Source: Nitrososphaerales archaeon TH703
GTDB lineage: Archaea; Thermoproteota; Nitrososphaeria; Nitrososphaerales; Nitrososphaeraceae
Length of the DNA: 8,879 nucleotides
NCBI GenBank assembly: GCA_014523525.1
Contig: JAATVL010000234.1
Location: forward strand, 1 to 8,879
Reading direction: 5' to 3'
This document shows, in pieces, positions 1 to 6,147 of this stretch. The notes beneath the pieces were generated by a model. It worked only from the letters and a program-made list of their open reading frames with translations, was not told the origin of the DNA and searched no databases. The stretch's first letter is position 1; every line of letters starts with the position of its first letter. The position numbers and the translations under genes were made by a program.

Positions 1-235
1 GAATATCCTTCACTACTTGAATATTTCCAGATTCTTCTCCTTTCATCCAGAGTTTTTTACGAGAAACACTCCAAAACCAGGCATTTCCGGCTTTGACTGT
101 ATTTTCGATTGCAATTCTATTTGCATAGGCAAGCATCAAAATATCTTTAGATTTAATATCTTGGACTACTACCGGGATAAGGCCATTTCTCTTAGCAAAA
201 TCTACTTTATCTATGAATTTATCATGAATCTTCAT
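1..235 (-). CDS. hisI: Phosphoribosyl-AMP cyclohydrolase HisI, N-terminal part (3' end outside window)
   Basis: HisI opens the adenine ring of phosphoribosyl-AMP, the third step of histidine synthesis, in the cytosol. The minus strand from 235 to the window edge encodes 78 residues that read as the family's N-terminal half: GLIPVVVQD at 18-26, LMLAYAN at 33-39, then FWSVSR at 54-59, LWMKGEESGN at 62-71 and QVVKDI at 73-78. Family enzymes are roughly 110-140 residues. The DxDxD and Cys/His metal ligands lie in the missing part, so catalytic integrity cannot be judged, nor whether a HisE domain follows. The ATG at 235 follows directly after a GTG at 238, and an in-frame stop at 250-248 limits any extension. 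The gene just upstream is not another recognisable his gene, so it appears to stand alone on that side. Recognition by motif is strong. Confidence 0.9.
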   Translation of the reverse strand, partial: MKIHDKFIDKVDFAKRNGLIPVVVQDIKSKDILMLAYANRIAIENTVKAGNAWFWSVSRKKLWMKGEESGNIQVVKDI

Positions 236-247
236 CACGATTCGTTC

Positions 248-355
248 TTAACCTACAAGATAAGTCTTGTTATGCATTGAATATAAGTCTAGCACATTAT
301 AAAGTTCAGGTATTTCTCCAGTATGACGACCACGGTTGCCATCTGACATTCTCAT
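248..355 (-). CDS. Possible small ORF (35 aa) just upstream of hisI
   Basis: A minus-strand ATG at 355 opens 35 codons ending in TAA at 250-248, only 9-12 nt before the hisI start. A second in-frame ATG lies at 349. The product has a basic, Gly/Arg-containing start (DGNRGRHTGE) and a hydrophobic end (TYLVG). I do not recognise it. The placement would suit translational coupling with hisI, but in DNA this AT-rich a 35-codon ORF can easily arise by chance, and a palindrome that may be a regulatory site for hisI lies inside its last codons. Treat as a candidate only. Confidence 0.22.
   Translation of the reverse strand: MRMSDGNRGRHTGEIPELYNVLDLYSMHNKTYLVG
255..270. promoter_or_regulatory. Perfect 16-bp palindromic element in the hisI promoter zone
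   Basis: ACAAGA-TAAG-TCTTGT is a perfect 6-bp inverted repeat with a 4-nt centre. Its midpoint lies 27-28 nt upstream of the hisI ATG, where the TATA box of a leaderless archaeal gene is expected, and its core on the hisI strand reads CTTA, a weak TATA-like sequence. A dimeric repressor bound here would block TBP. The operator role is inferred from position and symmetry only. Confidence 0.35.
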
Positions 356-512
356 TGAATAAAGCTTCAAATCAGCTTAAACTCGATAAATTCTGAGTAT
401 TGAATAATCGATAGCAATATTGGTAAAGATATATTCACTGATTTATACCTGAATACTAGATTTTCAGACTTGGCAGATGATCTTGAGTTAATACTCGTGC
501 GATCATTATGGG

Positions 513-650
513 CTAATAATAAAGCCGTGAATTTTCCATGTAATTAATTTTATCTTCTGAAATAATTAAATCCTTGTGACAAGTATCGCACAAAAAGTAT
601 TCGTTAGTTGCAGGTAATTCTTTTCCACATACACTGCAAAACTTTTTCAA
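513..650 (-). CDS. Small zinc-ribbon protein (45 aa)
   Basis: This minus-strand ORF encodes a 45-residue protein beginning MKKFCSVCGKEL. It has two CxxC pairs (Cys5/Cys8 and Cys21/Cys24, followed by His25) about 12 residues apart, which is the spacing of a rubredoxin-like zinc ribbon. The tail of about 20 residues is polar. I chose the TTG at 650 because a TATA-like element is centred 28-29 nt upstream and because the protein then starts like many ribbon proteins; an in-frame GTG at 659 would add three residues. The ordered pair of knuckles argues against a chance ORF. No specific function can be assigned; such miniature ribbons may bind nucleic acid or protein partners. It lies 129 nt downstream of pepF with its own promoter signal. 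Confidence 0.55.
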   Translation of the reverse strand: MKKFCSVCGKELPATNEYFLCDTCHKDLIISEDKINYMENSRLYY

Positions 651-674
651 TAGTCTCACATCTGAAATACTAAT

Positions 675-682
675 CTATAAAG
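675..682 (-). promoter_or_regulatory. TATA-like box for the small zinc-ribbon gene
   Basis: On the minus strand this reads CTTTATAG, centred 28-29 nt before the TTG at 650, as expected for a leaderless archaeal transcript. A second AT-rich element (ATTTTATATC, 707-698) lies about 25 nt further upstream and could serve a transcript with a short leader. Confidence 0.35.
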
Positions 683-779
683 TTAACTCTCTTTATTGAT
701 ATAAAATTGGAGTATTAGTGTTTCTTTTCATATTTTAATTGAAATGTATGTTTTTTAAGAATCCGAAATTACCGTCTTG

Positions 780-2579
780 TCAATTTTCATCTTTTAATTT
801 ATTGATTTTCATTTTTATAAGATCAAAACCTTGTTGCCAAAAAGAGGAATCAGTGATATTAAATCCAGAATCTATAAGCAATGTTTCTGGTTTTTCCGAT
901 CCTCCTGCAGATAATATCTTGAGATATTTTGAAATAAAGGATTTTCCTTCTTCTAGATATTGTTGATAAAGTGATAGCACAAGTAAATTTCCAAAGGAAT
1001 AAGCATAGCAGTAGAAAGGAGTATGGAAAAAATGTGGAATATAAAGCCATTCCCATTTAAAATCCTCTGAAATACGTATTGAATCTCCAAATTGGGTTTC
1101 TAAATTTTCCATATACAAATTAGATATATTGTCGATAGTAACACTCTGTTCTACAATATGCTTATGAGCTTCTATTTCAAAAATTGTAAAAAATGCCTGT
1201 CGCATAATAGTCGCATACATATCATCAATTTGTTCCGCCAAGAAAATCTTTTTCTTTTCTCTATTTAGTTTCTTGTATATCTCTTCATTGAGAAGCATCT
1301 CTCCAAAAACAGATGCAGTTTCAGCTAATGGGAGCGGGGCATGTGATACCAAAATTGGTTTATTAGATGCGAACATGCTATGAATTGCATGCCCAAATTC
1401 ATGAGCCATCGTAGAAACATCTCTCATCAATCCGTCAAAATTTAGTAGTACATAAGGAGTCCTTTGTGGAGAAACAGTATAACAAAATGCTCCCCCCGTT
1501 TTTCCATTCCTAATTTCAGAATCAATATGATTTTCTTTGAATAAGCGTTCAGTGTAGGTGCCAAATCTTGGATGAAATCTATGAAAAGTATCCAGAACTA
1601 ATTTCGCAGCATTCTTAAAAGTAATTTTAGGAGCATTTTTACTTGAAATTGGTGCATAAAGATCATACCGTCTCAGTTTTTTGACACCAATCAATTTTGC
1701 TTTTTCTATAAAATAATCGTGAAACAAATGCGCATTTTCTTTACAAACTGATAACAGTGTCTCAACGGTAGTATCATCGATGTTATTATAAATATTCCTG
1801 ACTGAAATCGGAGAATTGAACCCTCTAATAGAAATATTTTCATCCTTCCATTGAGTTACTAAATTTTGGTAAATATCTCCCAATACGCCACTATTTTTCT
1901 CATATGTCTTGAATAATGCCTTATAAGCACATTCCCTCTCTTTTGCTTTTGTGCTCCTTATTAACGAAAGAAGTTTTTCCTTATTTGTGAAAGTTTTAAT
2001 TACCTTCTTATTTCCTCGTTTCTTAACTAGAGTAAATTCAAAATTATTAGTCATTCTATCATAAATTTTCACGAGAGCGCTTGGGCCTGTTACCTCTAGG
2101 GTGTTGATAATTTTCTCTTCCGACTCATTCAGTGTATATTGTGCAACTAGTCTTTTATGTCTTAAATATTCCCTATAAACAGTGGAGATGCTGTCGATTA
2201 ATCTTTGGGAATTGTTCTTGTCAAGCTCTTTCTTGAACCATAAATCAAAAAATAAAATCTGGTTACTAATTTGTGAACTTAATTTTTCCGTTTGAAGTAC
2301 AAGAGCTGCAGCTTCGTTGGATGAAGTATCGGCGGCGTATTTAAGATGCGCAAAACTATTCACGGTACTCAGGTCTTCCAGAATATTCTCTGTCTTATGC
2401 ACTAATCCTTCAAAAATCGAGATGTTCAAATCTGGTTTTAGGATTTGCCTATTGGGTTCAAATTTCTTAACATTTTTTTTAATACTAGCAACTAATTTTT
2501 CAAATTTCTTTGTTGAGCGCTCATCGACTAAATCAGTAAGATCCCATTTTCCTAATTTAACATTTGAGTAATTTAACAT
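780..2579 (-). CDS. pepF: Oligoendopeptidase F-type zinc metallopeptidase (M3B family)
   Basis: This 599-residue protein is a full-length M3-family peptidase that cleaves short peptides in the cytosol, probably finishing proteasome and protease products. The active site reads HEFGH at 393-397, with His393 and His397 as zinc ligands and Glu394 as general base. Glu420 in LAETAS, 27 residues after His393, fits the third ligand. A tyrosine- and glycine-rich segment near the C-terminus (FYCYAYSFG, 522-530) matches the conserved substrate-binding region. The N-terminus (KWDLTDL, 11-17) is typical of the family and supports the ATG at 2579. The helical N-terminal half is Lys-rich. There is no signal peptide or membrane segment. 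The gene has 298 nt upstream and 129 nt downstream free of recognised genes, so it is probably a single transcription unit; I could not place its TATA box clearly. The exact peptide specificity is unknown. Confidence 0.93.
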   Translation of the reverse strand: MLNYSNVKLGKWDLTDLVDERSTKKFEKLVASIKKNVKKFEPNRQILKPDLNISIFEGLVHKTENILEDLSTVNSFAHLKYAADTSSNEAAALVLQTEKLSSQISNQILFFDLWFKKELDKNNSQRLIDSISTVYREYLRHKRLVAQYTLNESEEKIINTLEVTGPSALVKIYDRMTNNFEFTLVKKRGNKKVIKTFTNKEKLLSLIRSTKAKERECAYKALFKTYEKNSGVLGDIYQNLVTQWKDENISIRGFNSPISVRNIYNNIDDTTVETLLSVCKENAHLFHDYFIEKAKLIGVKKLRRYDLYAPISSKNAPKITFKNAAKLVLDTFHRFHPRFGTYTERLFKENHIDSEIRNGKTGGAFCYTVSPQRTPYVLLNFDGLMRDVSTMAHEFGHAIHSMFASNKPILVSHAPLPLAETASVFGEMLLNEEIYKKLNREKKKIFLAEQIDDMYATIMRQAFFTIFEIEAHKHIVEQSVTIDNISNLYMENLETQFGDSIRISEDFKWEWLYIPHFFHTPFYCYAYSFGNLLVLSLYQQYLEEGKSFISKYLKILSAGGSEKPETLLIDSGFNITDSSFWQQGFDLIKMKINKLKDEN

Positions 2580-2752
2580 TACTACTTTTCATCTTTAAAT
2601 TGTACTTAGTCTTTAATGTTTTTCTTATCGTTGAGGTGTGCCAACTCATTACATACAGATTGAAACAAGTATATAATCATAATATAGCCAATATAGTTAA
2701 TTTTGAATATAGTTAAATATCTTAATTATGATAGATTAGATACCATATGGTT

Positions 2753-2849
2753 TTCAACATAGGCATAATGGTCAGGCTGACAATACTCAGTAATTGAGGT
2801 GTTATCTGAACACCTAAACTGATTAAAAATGCCATCCTTCTATGTTGAA
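2753..2849. repeat. 97-nt segment with nested inverted repeats
   Basis: Between the DHS-family gene and pepF a 10-bp perfect inverted repeat (TTCAACATAG at 2753-2762, CTATGTTGAA at 2840-2849) encloses further symmetric elements. These are GGCAT (2762-2766) with ATGCC (2829-2833), a short palindrome GTCAG-G-CTGAC (2771-2781), and a perfect 7-bp hairpin AGGTGTT-ATCTG-AACACCT (2797-2815). An RNA from either strand could fold into an extended structure. It could be a 3'-UTR element of the DHS-family transcript, a small non-coding RNA, or the remnant of a small inverted-repeat mobile element. The rest of the 2580-2877 gap is AT-rich and shows no convincing ORF; it should contain the pepF promoter. 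Confidence 0.45.
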
Positions 2850-2877
2850 TGAATTTGGGTTCTTTATATCTTAAAAA

Positions 2878-3948
2878 TTATTTATTTTTCAAGTACTCTT
2901 TTTTCATTTGCTCTACCCATCCATTTTTCTTTGAATACAGCCTTTTTATGGGTCGTTTTTTGCATTCCGATAAGACATAAGAGGATATAATTGGAAAACA
3001 AATTGAAGAATCACCATAAACTATTACATTGTTTCTATGCGAGGTCTTTATTTTGCCCCAGCTTTTTCCTTCTTGTATGGTCGCCCCCGATAAACCCCCG
3101 GTATCAGGTCGTGCGTCGGTTATTTGTATTACATAATCGTGCCCACCATCTTTTAATTTTAATATTTGATATAATGCTGGCCCCGTTTGTTGGAAAAAAT
3201 TTTTAGGAACTCCACCCCCTAATTCAATGCCACCGGATACTTTACTCTTCCAAAGTATCGCTGTTGATTCAGCTATATCCAACATTACGTTTGGAAATCT
3301 TGTGACATCTTCAAATATCAAGGGCAACATATTGAGTCCTAAAGAAGAATCACTTATTGCAGGAATAAAGACTGGTACATCATTTTCGTATGCCGAAACA
3401 AGAAATGATTTTTCTGGATTTATCGAATTTTCATAAGCTGCTTTGCCAAGTTTATGAGACATATCGGCCGTCGAGTAGGGTTCAGAATGGCTCTTTTCAA
3501 TTTTTTTTATTTCTCTTTGAATAATAATGTCTTGAGCCTGTAATGTGCCTACTTCTTTTATATATACATCATAAATTCGTACTATCTGCTTAGAATATAG
3601 GACATCATCGTCAACCTGAAAATGACCTTGCCTTACGGGCAAGTCGTAGGCAAAGTGGAGATCATGGTAAACATTTGCGCCAGTTGTTACTATCCAATCT
3701 ACAAAACCATTTTTAATAAGAGTCCTGATTGTGTTCCCCATTCCAATAGGTGTTAATGCCCCTGCCAGGGTCAAGCAGGTAGTGCATCCACTATCAATCA
3801 TTTCTTTCATGATATTTGCAGCTTCAAAAAGTCGTCTTGCATTGTATCCTGTTGATCCGAAAAAATGAACCAATTGTGATATAGTCATATTTTTCGAAAT
3901 AAGTGGAGGGTCAATTTTTTTACCTTTAAAAGAATGTGCGCCGTTCAC
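2878..3948 (-). CDS. dys: Deoxyhypusine synthase family protein (DHS or DHS-like)
   Basis: Classical DHS moves the aminobutyl group of spermidine to a lysine of initiation factor aIF5A, using NAD; relatives make homospermidine. The 356-residue protein has the family landmarks in order: FFGSTGYNARRL at 29-40, LAGALTP at 61-67, the NAD-binding TTGANVYHD at 88-96, PAISDSSLG at 196-204, ELGGGVPKN at 242-250 and SWGKI at 296-300, where Lys299 matches human catalytic Lys329. The residue matching human His288 is Asn250, and GGLSGAT at 284-290 resembles bacterial DHS-like proteins, so the exact activity is open. I use dys as the usual archaeal label. The start is a GTG at 3948: no ATG, GTG or TTG lies in frame upstream before the stop, the residues before Met21 fit the family, and a TATA-like box is 25 nt upstream. 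It follows csl4 after 91 nt. Confidence 0.85.
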   Translation of the reverse strand: MNGAHSFKGKKIDPPLISKNMTISQLVHFFGSTGYNARRLFEAANIMKEMIDSGCTTCLTLAGALTPIGMGNTIRTLIKNGFVDWIVTTGANVYHDLHFAYDLPVRQGHFQVDDDVLYSKQIVRIYDVYIKEVGTLQAQDIIIQREIKKIEKSHSEPYSTADMSHKLGKAAYENSINPEKSFLVSAYENDVPVFIPAISDSSLGLNMLPLIFEDVTRFPNVMLDIAESTAILWKSKVSGGIELGGGVPKNFFQQTGPALYQILKLKDGGHDYVIQITDARPDTGGLSGATIQEGKSWGKIKTSHRNNVIVYGDSSICFPIISSYVLSECKKRPIKRLYSKKNGWVEQMKKEYLKNK

Positions 3949-3968
3949 CTGTAATGATGTAGTAAAGG

Positions 3969-3977
3969 TATTAAAAA
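3969..3977 (-). promoter_or_regulatory. TATA-like box for the DHS-family gene
   Basis: On the minus strand this reads TTTTTAATA, centred about 25 nt upstream of the GTG start at 3948. The spacing fits a leaderless transcript and supports the non-ATG start. An AGGTGA string overlapping the start codon is too close to act as a ribosome binding site. Confidence 0.45.
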
Positions 3978-4039
3978 TTTTATCTGAATTGATGTTTTTT
4001 ATGATATGAAATCTAATTGTCCATACAATTATCTTATGA

Positions 4040-4633
4040 TTAACGTAAGGATTTTAGAGGACTAGTTCCATAATCATTTGCTACCCTCTTCTCTTCATAC
4101 GTACTGCACTCTATACATTTTACCCCATTATCTATTTTAACCGTATCTCCGCCACAATTTAGACACAATGAATACAACAGACCAAAATTAGTTCCATCTA
4201 CAGCCATATGAATCGAGGAATTCATTAAACTGGTAATTTGACCTCGGACAATGTCGCCAATTCGATAAATCGATTTTGCTTTCCTATTATATCGATCTCG
4301 ATTCCATCCTTTACTATTTCCCATTCTCGCTGAAGCGATGGCAGATAGACCTGCAGTATACATTTTGTTATTAAGGGAAAATAGCTTGACTGATATCATT
4401 GATCCAAATAACATCTCCACAAAACCCATAACAACATCTCCAATTTTGGGGAATTCTTGCGAATTTATTGGATCAATTTTAATCGCCCTTCTCTTAAAAT
4501 CATATTCCTTTTTACCCAAAACACTTGATCTAATAGTTCCATCAAGGATGAAAGTATTATTCCCAGCTTGAAATTCTTCAATTTCTGCTATGTATTCACC
4601 TGGAAAGACCATCCCAGATGTCTTTTTCTTCAT
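4040..4633 (-). CDS. csl4: RNA exosome cap subunit Csl4
   Basis: Csl4 is one of the RNA-binding cap proteins of the archaeal exosome, which degrades or tails RNA 3' to 5'; it sits on the Rrp41/Rrp42 ring and recruits partners such as DnaG. The 197-residue protein has the expected three parts: an N-terminal domain opening FPGEYIAEIEEF (10-21), a central S1-type RNA-binding domain (about 63-150, with two IGD turns at 64-66 and 125-127), and a C-terminal zinc ribbon with Cys157, Cys160, Cys173 and Cys176. The basic stretch around 108-124 (RDRYNRKAK) lies within the S1 region. The ATG at 4633 follows a TATA-like box by about 29 nt and the N-terminus fits the family. It lies 85 nt downstream of the FUN14 gene and 91 nt upstream of the DHS-family gene, each with a separate promoter signal. 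Confidence 0.92.
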   Translation of the reverse strand: MKKKTSGMVFPGEYIAEIEEFQAGNNTFILDGTIRSSVLGKKEYDFKRRAIKIDPINSQEFPKIGDVVMGFVEMLFGSMISVKLFSLNNKMYTAGLSAIASARMGNSKGWNRDRYNRKAKSIYRIGDIVRGQITSLMNSSIHMAVDGTNFGLLYSLCLNCGGDTVKIDNGVKCIECSTYEEKRVANDYGTSPLKSLR

Positions 4634-4642
4634 ATAAAAGTA

Positions 4643-4680
4643 GTTGACACTTGATGTAGTTATAATTGTTACAGGTCAAC
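4643..4680. promoter_or_regulatory. csl4 promoter: TATA-like box flanked by an inverted repeat
   Basis: The csl4 strand carries AATTATAAC, with TTATAA at 4665-4660, about 29 nt before the ATG. It is flanked symmetrically by GTTGAC (4643-4648) and GTCAAC (4675-4680), a 6-bp inverted repeat whose midpoint falls within 1-2 bases of the TATA centre. The TATA role is likely; an operator role for the repeat is speculative. Confidence 0.4.
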
Positions 4681-4718
4681 GAGGAGCCATATGAAGAATA
4701 ATATTTGAACCTTATCTT

Positions 4719-5090
4719 CTAGCCTTTGCTAAGACCGAATGCAAATCCCGCTGCGAAACCTCCAGTTAGTGGAATACCAGAATTTGAGACAGCATTTAAA
4801 ATTTGGTCGCTTATTCCAGGAAAGAATGGAGTATTCAAATTGAAACCATTAAAATTAGTCATTAAATTCCCTATAGTTTCTTCTACCTTAGCCCAATTTA
4901 ATGCAATTAGTCCATTGTACTGCAAATAGTAAAACATACCAACTAATGATCCAGCAACTATGATTATTATTTTTAGTATTTTCTTCATAGCGTATCCCAT
5001 CAAAAAACCCAAAAATCCCCCTATTCCTATAGAGGTCGCTAGTCCTCCTATTCCTATAGAGGTGGCTAGTGAGCTAAAATCAATAAACAT
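4719..5090 (-). CDS. FUN14-family small membrane protein
   Basis: This 123-residue protein looks like a FUN14 (FUNDC-like) family member. It has a Gly-rich first hydrophobic stretch (about 23-34, GGFLGFLMGYA), a short Lys-containing loop, a second membrane helix (about 38-57, IIIIVAGSLVGMFYYLQ), an amphipathic middle with NWAKVEE at 65-71, and a third Gly/Phe-rich hydrophobic stretch at the C-terminus (about 106-121, GGFAAGFAFGL). FUN14 proteins are mitochondrial mitophagy receptors in eukaryotes, but the role of prokaryotic members is not established, so no function is claimed. The N-terminus carries two tandem copies of LATSIGIGG (residues 8-25) from a 27-bp duplication. The ATG at 5090 lies 27-28 nt downstream of a good TATA box. 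Confidence 0.75.
   Translation of the reverse strand: MFIDFSSLATSIGIGGLATSIGIGGFLGFLMGYAMKKILKIIIIVAGSLVGMFYYLQYNGLIALNWAKVEETIGNLMTNFNGFNLNTPFFPGISDQILNAVSNSGIPLTGGFAAGFAFGLSKG
5016..5069 (-). repeat. 27-bp in-frame tandem duplication inside the FUN14 gene
   Basis: Two adjacent 27-nt copies (5016-5042 and 5043-5069) match at 25 of 27 positions. Each encodes LATSIGIGG, and both mismatches are synonymous (GCC/GCG for Ala, GGA/GGG for Gly). Removing one copy would still leave a normal-looking FUN14 N-terminus, so the second copy looks like an insertion by slippage or unequal recombination. Confidence 0.9.
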
Positions 5091-5113
5091 CCTAATGAAT
5101 TATCTCAGAACCA

Positions 5114-5121
5114 TAAATATA
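5114..5121 (-). promoter_or_regulatory. TATA box for the FUN14 gene
   Basis: The minus strand reads GCATATATTTATGG here, with TATATTTA centred 27-28 nt upstream of the ATG at 5090. This is the clearest archaeal TATA box in the window and implies a leaderless or near-leaderless mRNA. Confidence 0.55.
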
Positions 5122-5294
5122 TGCAGTATAGACATTTTTATTGAGATCTTTTAACAGCATAAAGTTATTGTTTTTTTTGAGGTAGCTTAATTGCAATGAT
5201 ATCTTAGATTACAATAAATTAGTAGTCAGTTATGAAAAAAATGTCCTATACAATCGGTTTTCTAGACTCACTTATTACCTCGAATCAAACAATC

Positions 5295-5302
5295 TATTAA
5301 TA
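5295..5302 (+). promoter_or_regulatory. TATA-like box for mptE
   Basis: TATTAATA is centred 24-25 nt upstream of the GTG start at 5323 and supports that start with little or no leader. It lies in the 232-nt divergent region 5091-5322 between the FUN14 gene and mptE, which otherwise holds an 8-T run (5171-5178) and no convincing gene. Confidence 0.4.
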
Positions 5303-5322
5303 ACCTTCTTTTATTTCTAGAT

Positions 5323-6039
5323 GTGAAATTCATAGAATGGTTCCCTTTTTATCAGCAGATTAGAATGGAATATGGATATAGTACCGAAAAAGATCAGAAC
5401 GCTGCCGAAATGCTCAGTAATATGATAAAGAGGAAAGCCTTACGAGTGTCCCAAATACAAAAGAGGATAGAAGGAAAGGAAATACTTGTAATTGGAGCAG
5501 GTCCAAGTCTGGAAAAAAATATTGAGTTTATCAAGAAGAATAAAAAATATGTAAAGATAGCTGCCGATGGCGTAGTTGAGTTTTTATTGAATAAGAAGAT
5601 TAGACCAGACTTAGTCGTTTCGGATCTTGATGGAAATCCAAAATATCTAAGGATGGCTGAAAAATTGGGAGCAATAATGGTTATCCATGCTCATGGTGAT
5701 AATATCGAGAATTTGGAAAAAAATGTTCCTAAATTTAGAAAAATAATAGGTACGACTCAGGTAATGCCAACTGAGAACGTATATAATTTTGGAGGATTTA
5801 CTGACGGGGATAGAAGTGTCTTTTTGGCTGAAGAAATGAGGGCAAAGAGTATTACCTTAATAGGTATGGATTTTAATAGCAACCCAAGAAAATTCTCAAC
5901 TGATCATGATATTAATTTTGAATTAAAGCAAAAGAAGTTAAAGACTGCAAAAAGATTGCTTGAAATGTTAGGAAAGCAATCTAAATCTAAATTGATAAAC
6001 AAATCAGGTACAAAAATAAGAGGTATTGAGTCCCAATAA
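5323..6039 (+). CDS. mptE: 6-hydroxymethyl-7,8-dihydropterin pyrophosphokinase, MptE-like (DUF115)
   Basis: MptE transfers pyrophosphate from ATP to 6-hydroxymethyl-dihydropterin, making the activated pterin for folate or methanopterin-type C1 carriers in archaea. It is unrelated to bacterial FolK. The 238-residue protein shows the family's motifs in order: GAGPSLE (58-64), ADGVVEFLL (81-89), DLDG (101-104), HAHGDN (122-127), GTTQ (143-146), NFGGFTDGDR (155-164) and GMDF (181-184). The Asp- and His-rich motifs fit a metal-nucleotide site. The C-terminal tail is Lys-rich. The start is a GTG at 5323: the overlapping ATG at 5321 is followed at once by TGA, and no other start codon lies in frame after the upstream stop at 5263-5265. 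It is the first plus-strand gene after the divergent promoter region, and the next gene follows after 108 nt. Confidence 0.9.
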   Translation: MKFIEWFPFYQQIRMEYGYSTEKDQNAAEMLSNMIKRKALRVSQIQKRIEGKEILVIGAGPSLEKNIEFIKKNKKYVKIAADGVVEFLLNKKIRPDLVVSDLDGNPKYLRMAEKLGAIMVIHAHGDNIENLEKNVPKFRKIIGTTQVMPTENVYNFGGFTDGDRSVFLAEEMRAKSITLIGMDFNSNPRKFSTDHDINFELKQKKLKTAKRLLEMLGKQSKSKLINKSGTKIRGIESQ

Positions 6040-6115
6040 TGAAATACTCATTAATAGTCCACTATAAAATTAGGTAAATGAAAGCAATTTTTCATTATTA
6101 CTTGATGTGAAAAAC

Positions 6116-6123
6116 TATTATAT
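6116..6123 (+). promoter_or_regulatory. TATA box for the coiled-coil gene / guaA unit
   Basis: TATTATAT has its TTATAT core (6118-6123) centred 27-28 nt before the ATG at 6148. This spacing decides that start over the in-frame TTG at 6136, and it probably drives both the unknown gene and guaA. Confidence 0.5.
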
Positions 6124-6147
6124 GTTTTTGATATATTGAAACCTGTC

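Noticed and set aside
17..280. 87-codon plus-strand ORF at the window start
   Set aside because: It is antisense to hisI, whose family motifs are unmistakable on the minus strand.
2317..2571. 84-codon plus-strand ORF opposite the start of pepF
   Set aside because: It is antisense to the well-supported pepF frame and has no protein-like motifs of its own.
5171..5178. Eight-T run as a terminator
   Set aside because: On the plus strand no gene ends upstream of it, and on the minus strand it reads as A's upstream of the FUN14 promoter, so it cannot terminate any annotated gene.
5232..5300. 22-codon ORF (ATG to TAA) in the region upstream of mptE
   Set aside because: It is very short, has no recognisable motif, and would lie upstream of the expected transcription start if mptE is leaderless.
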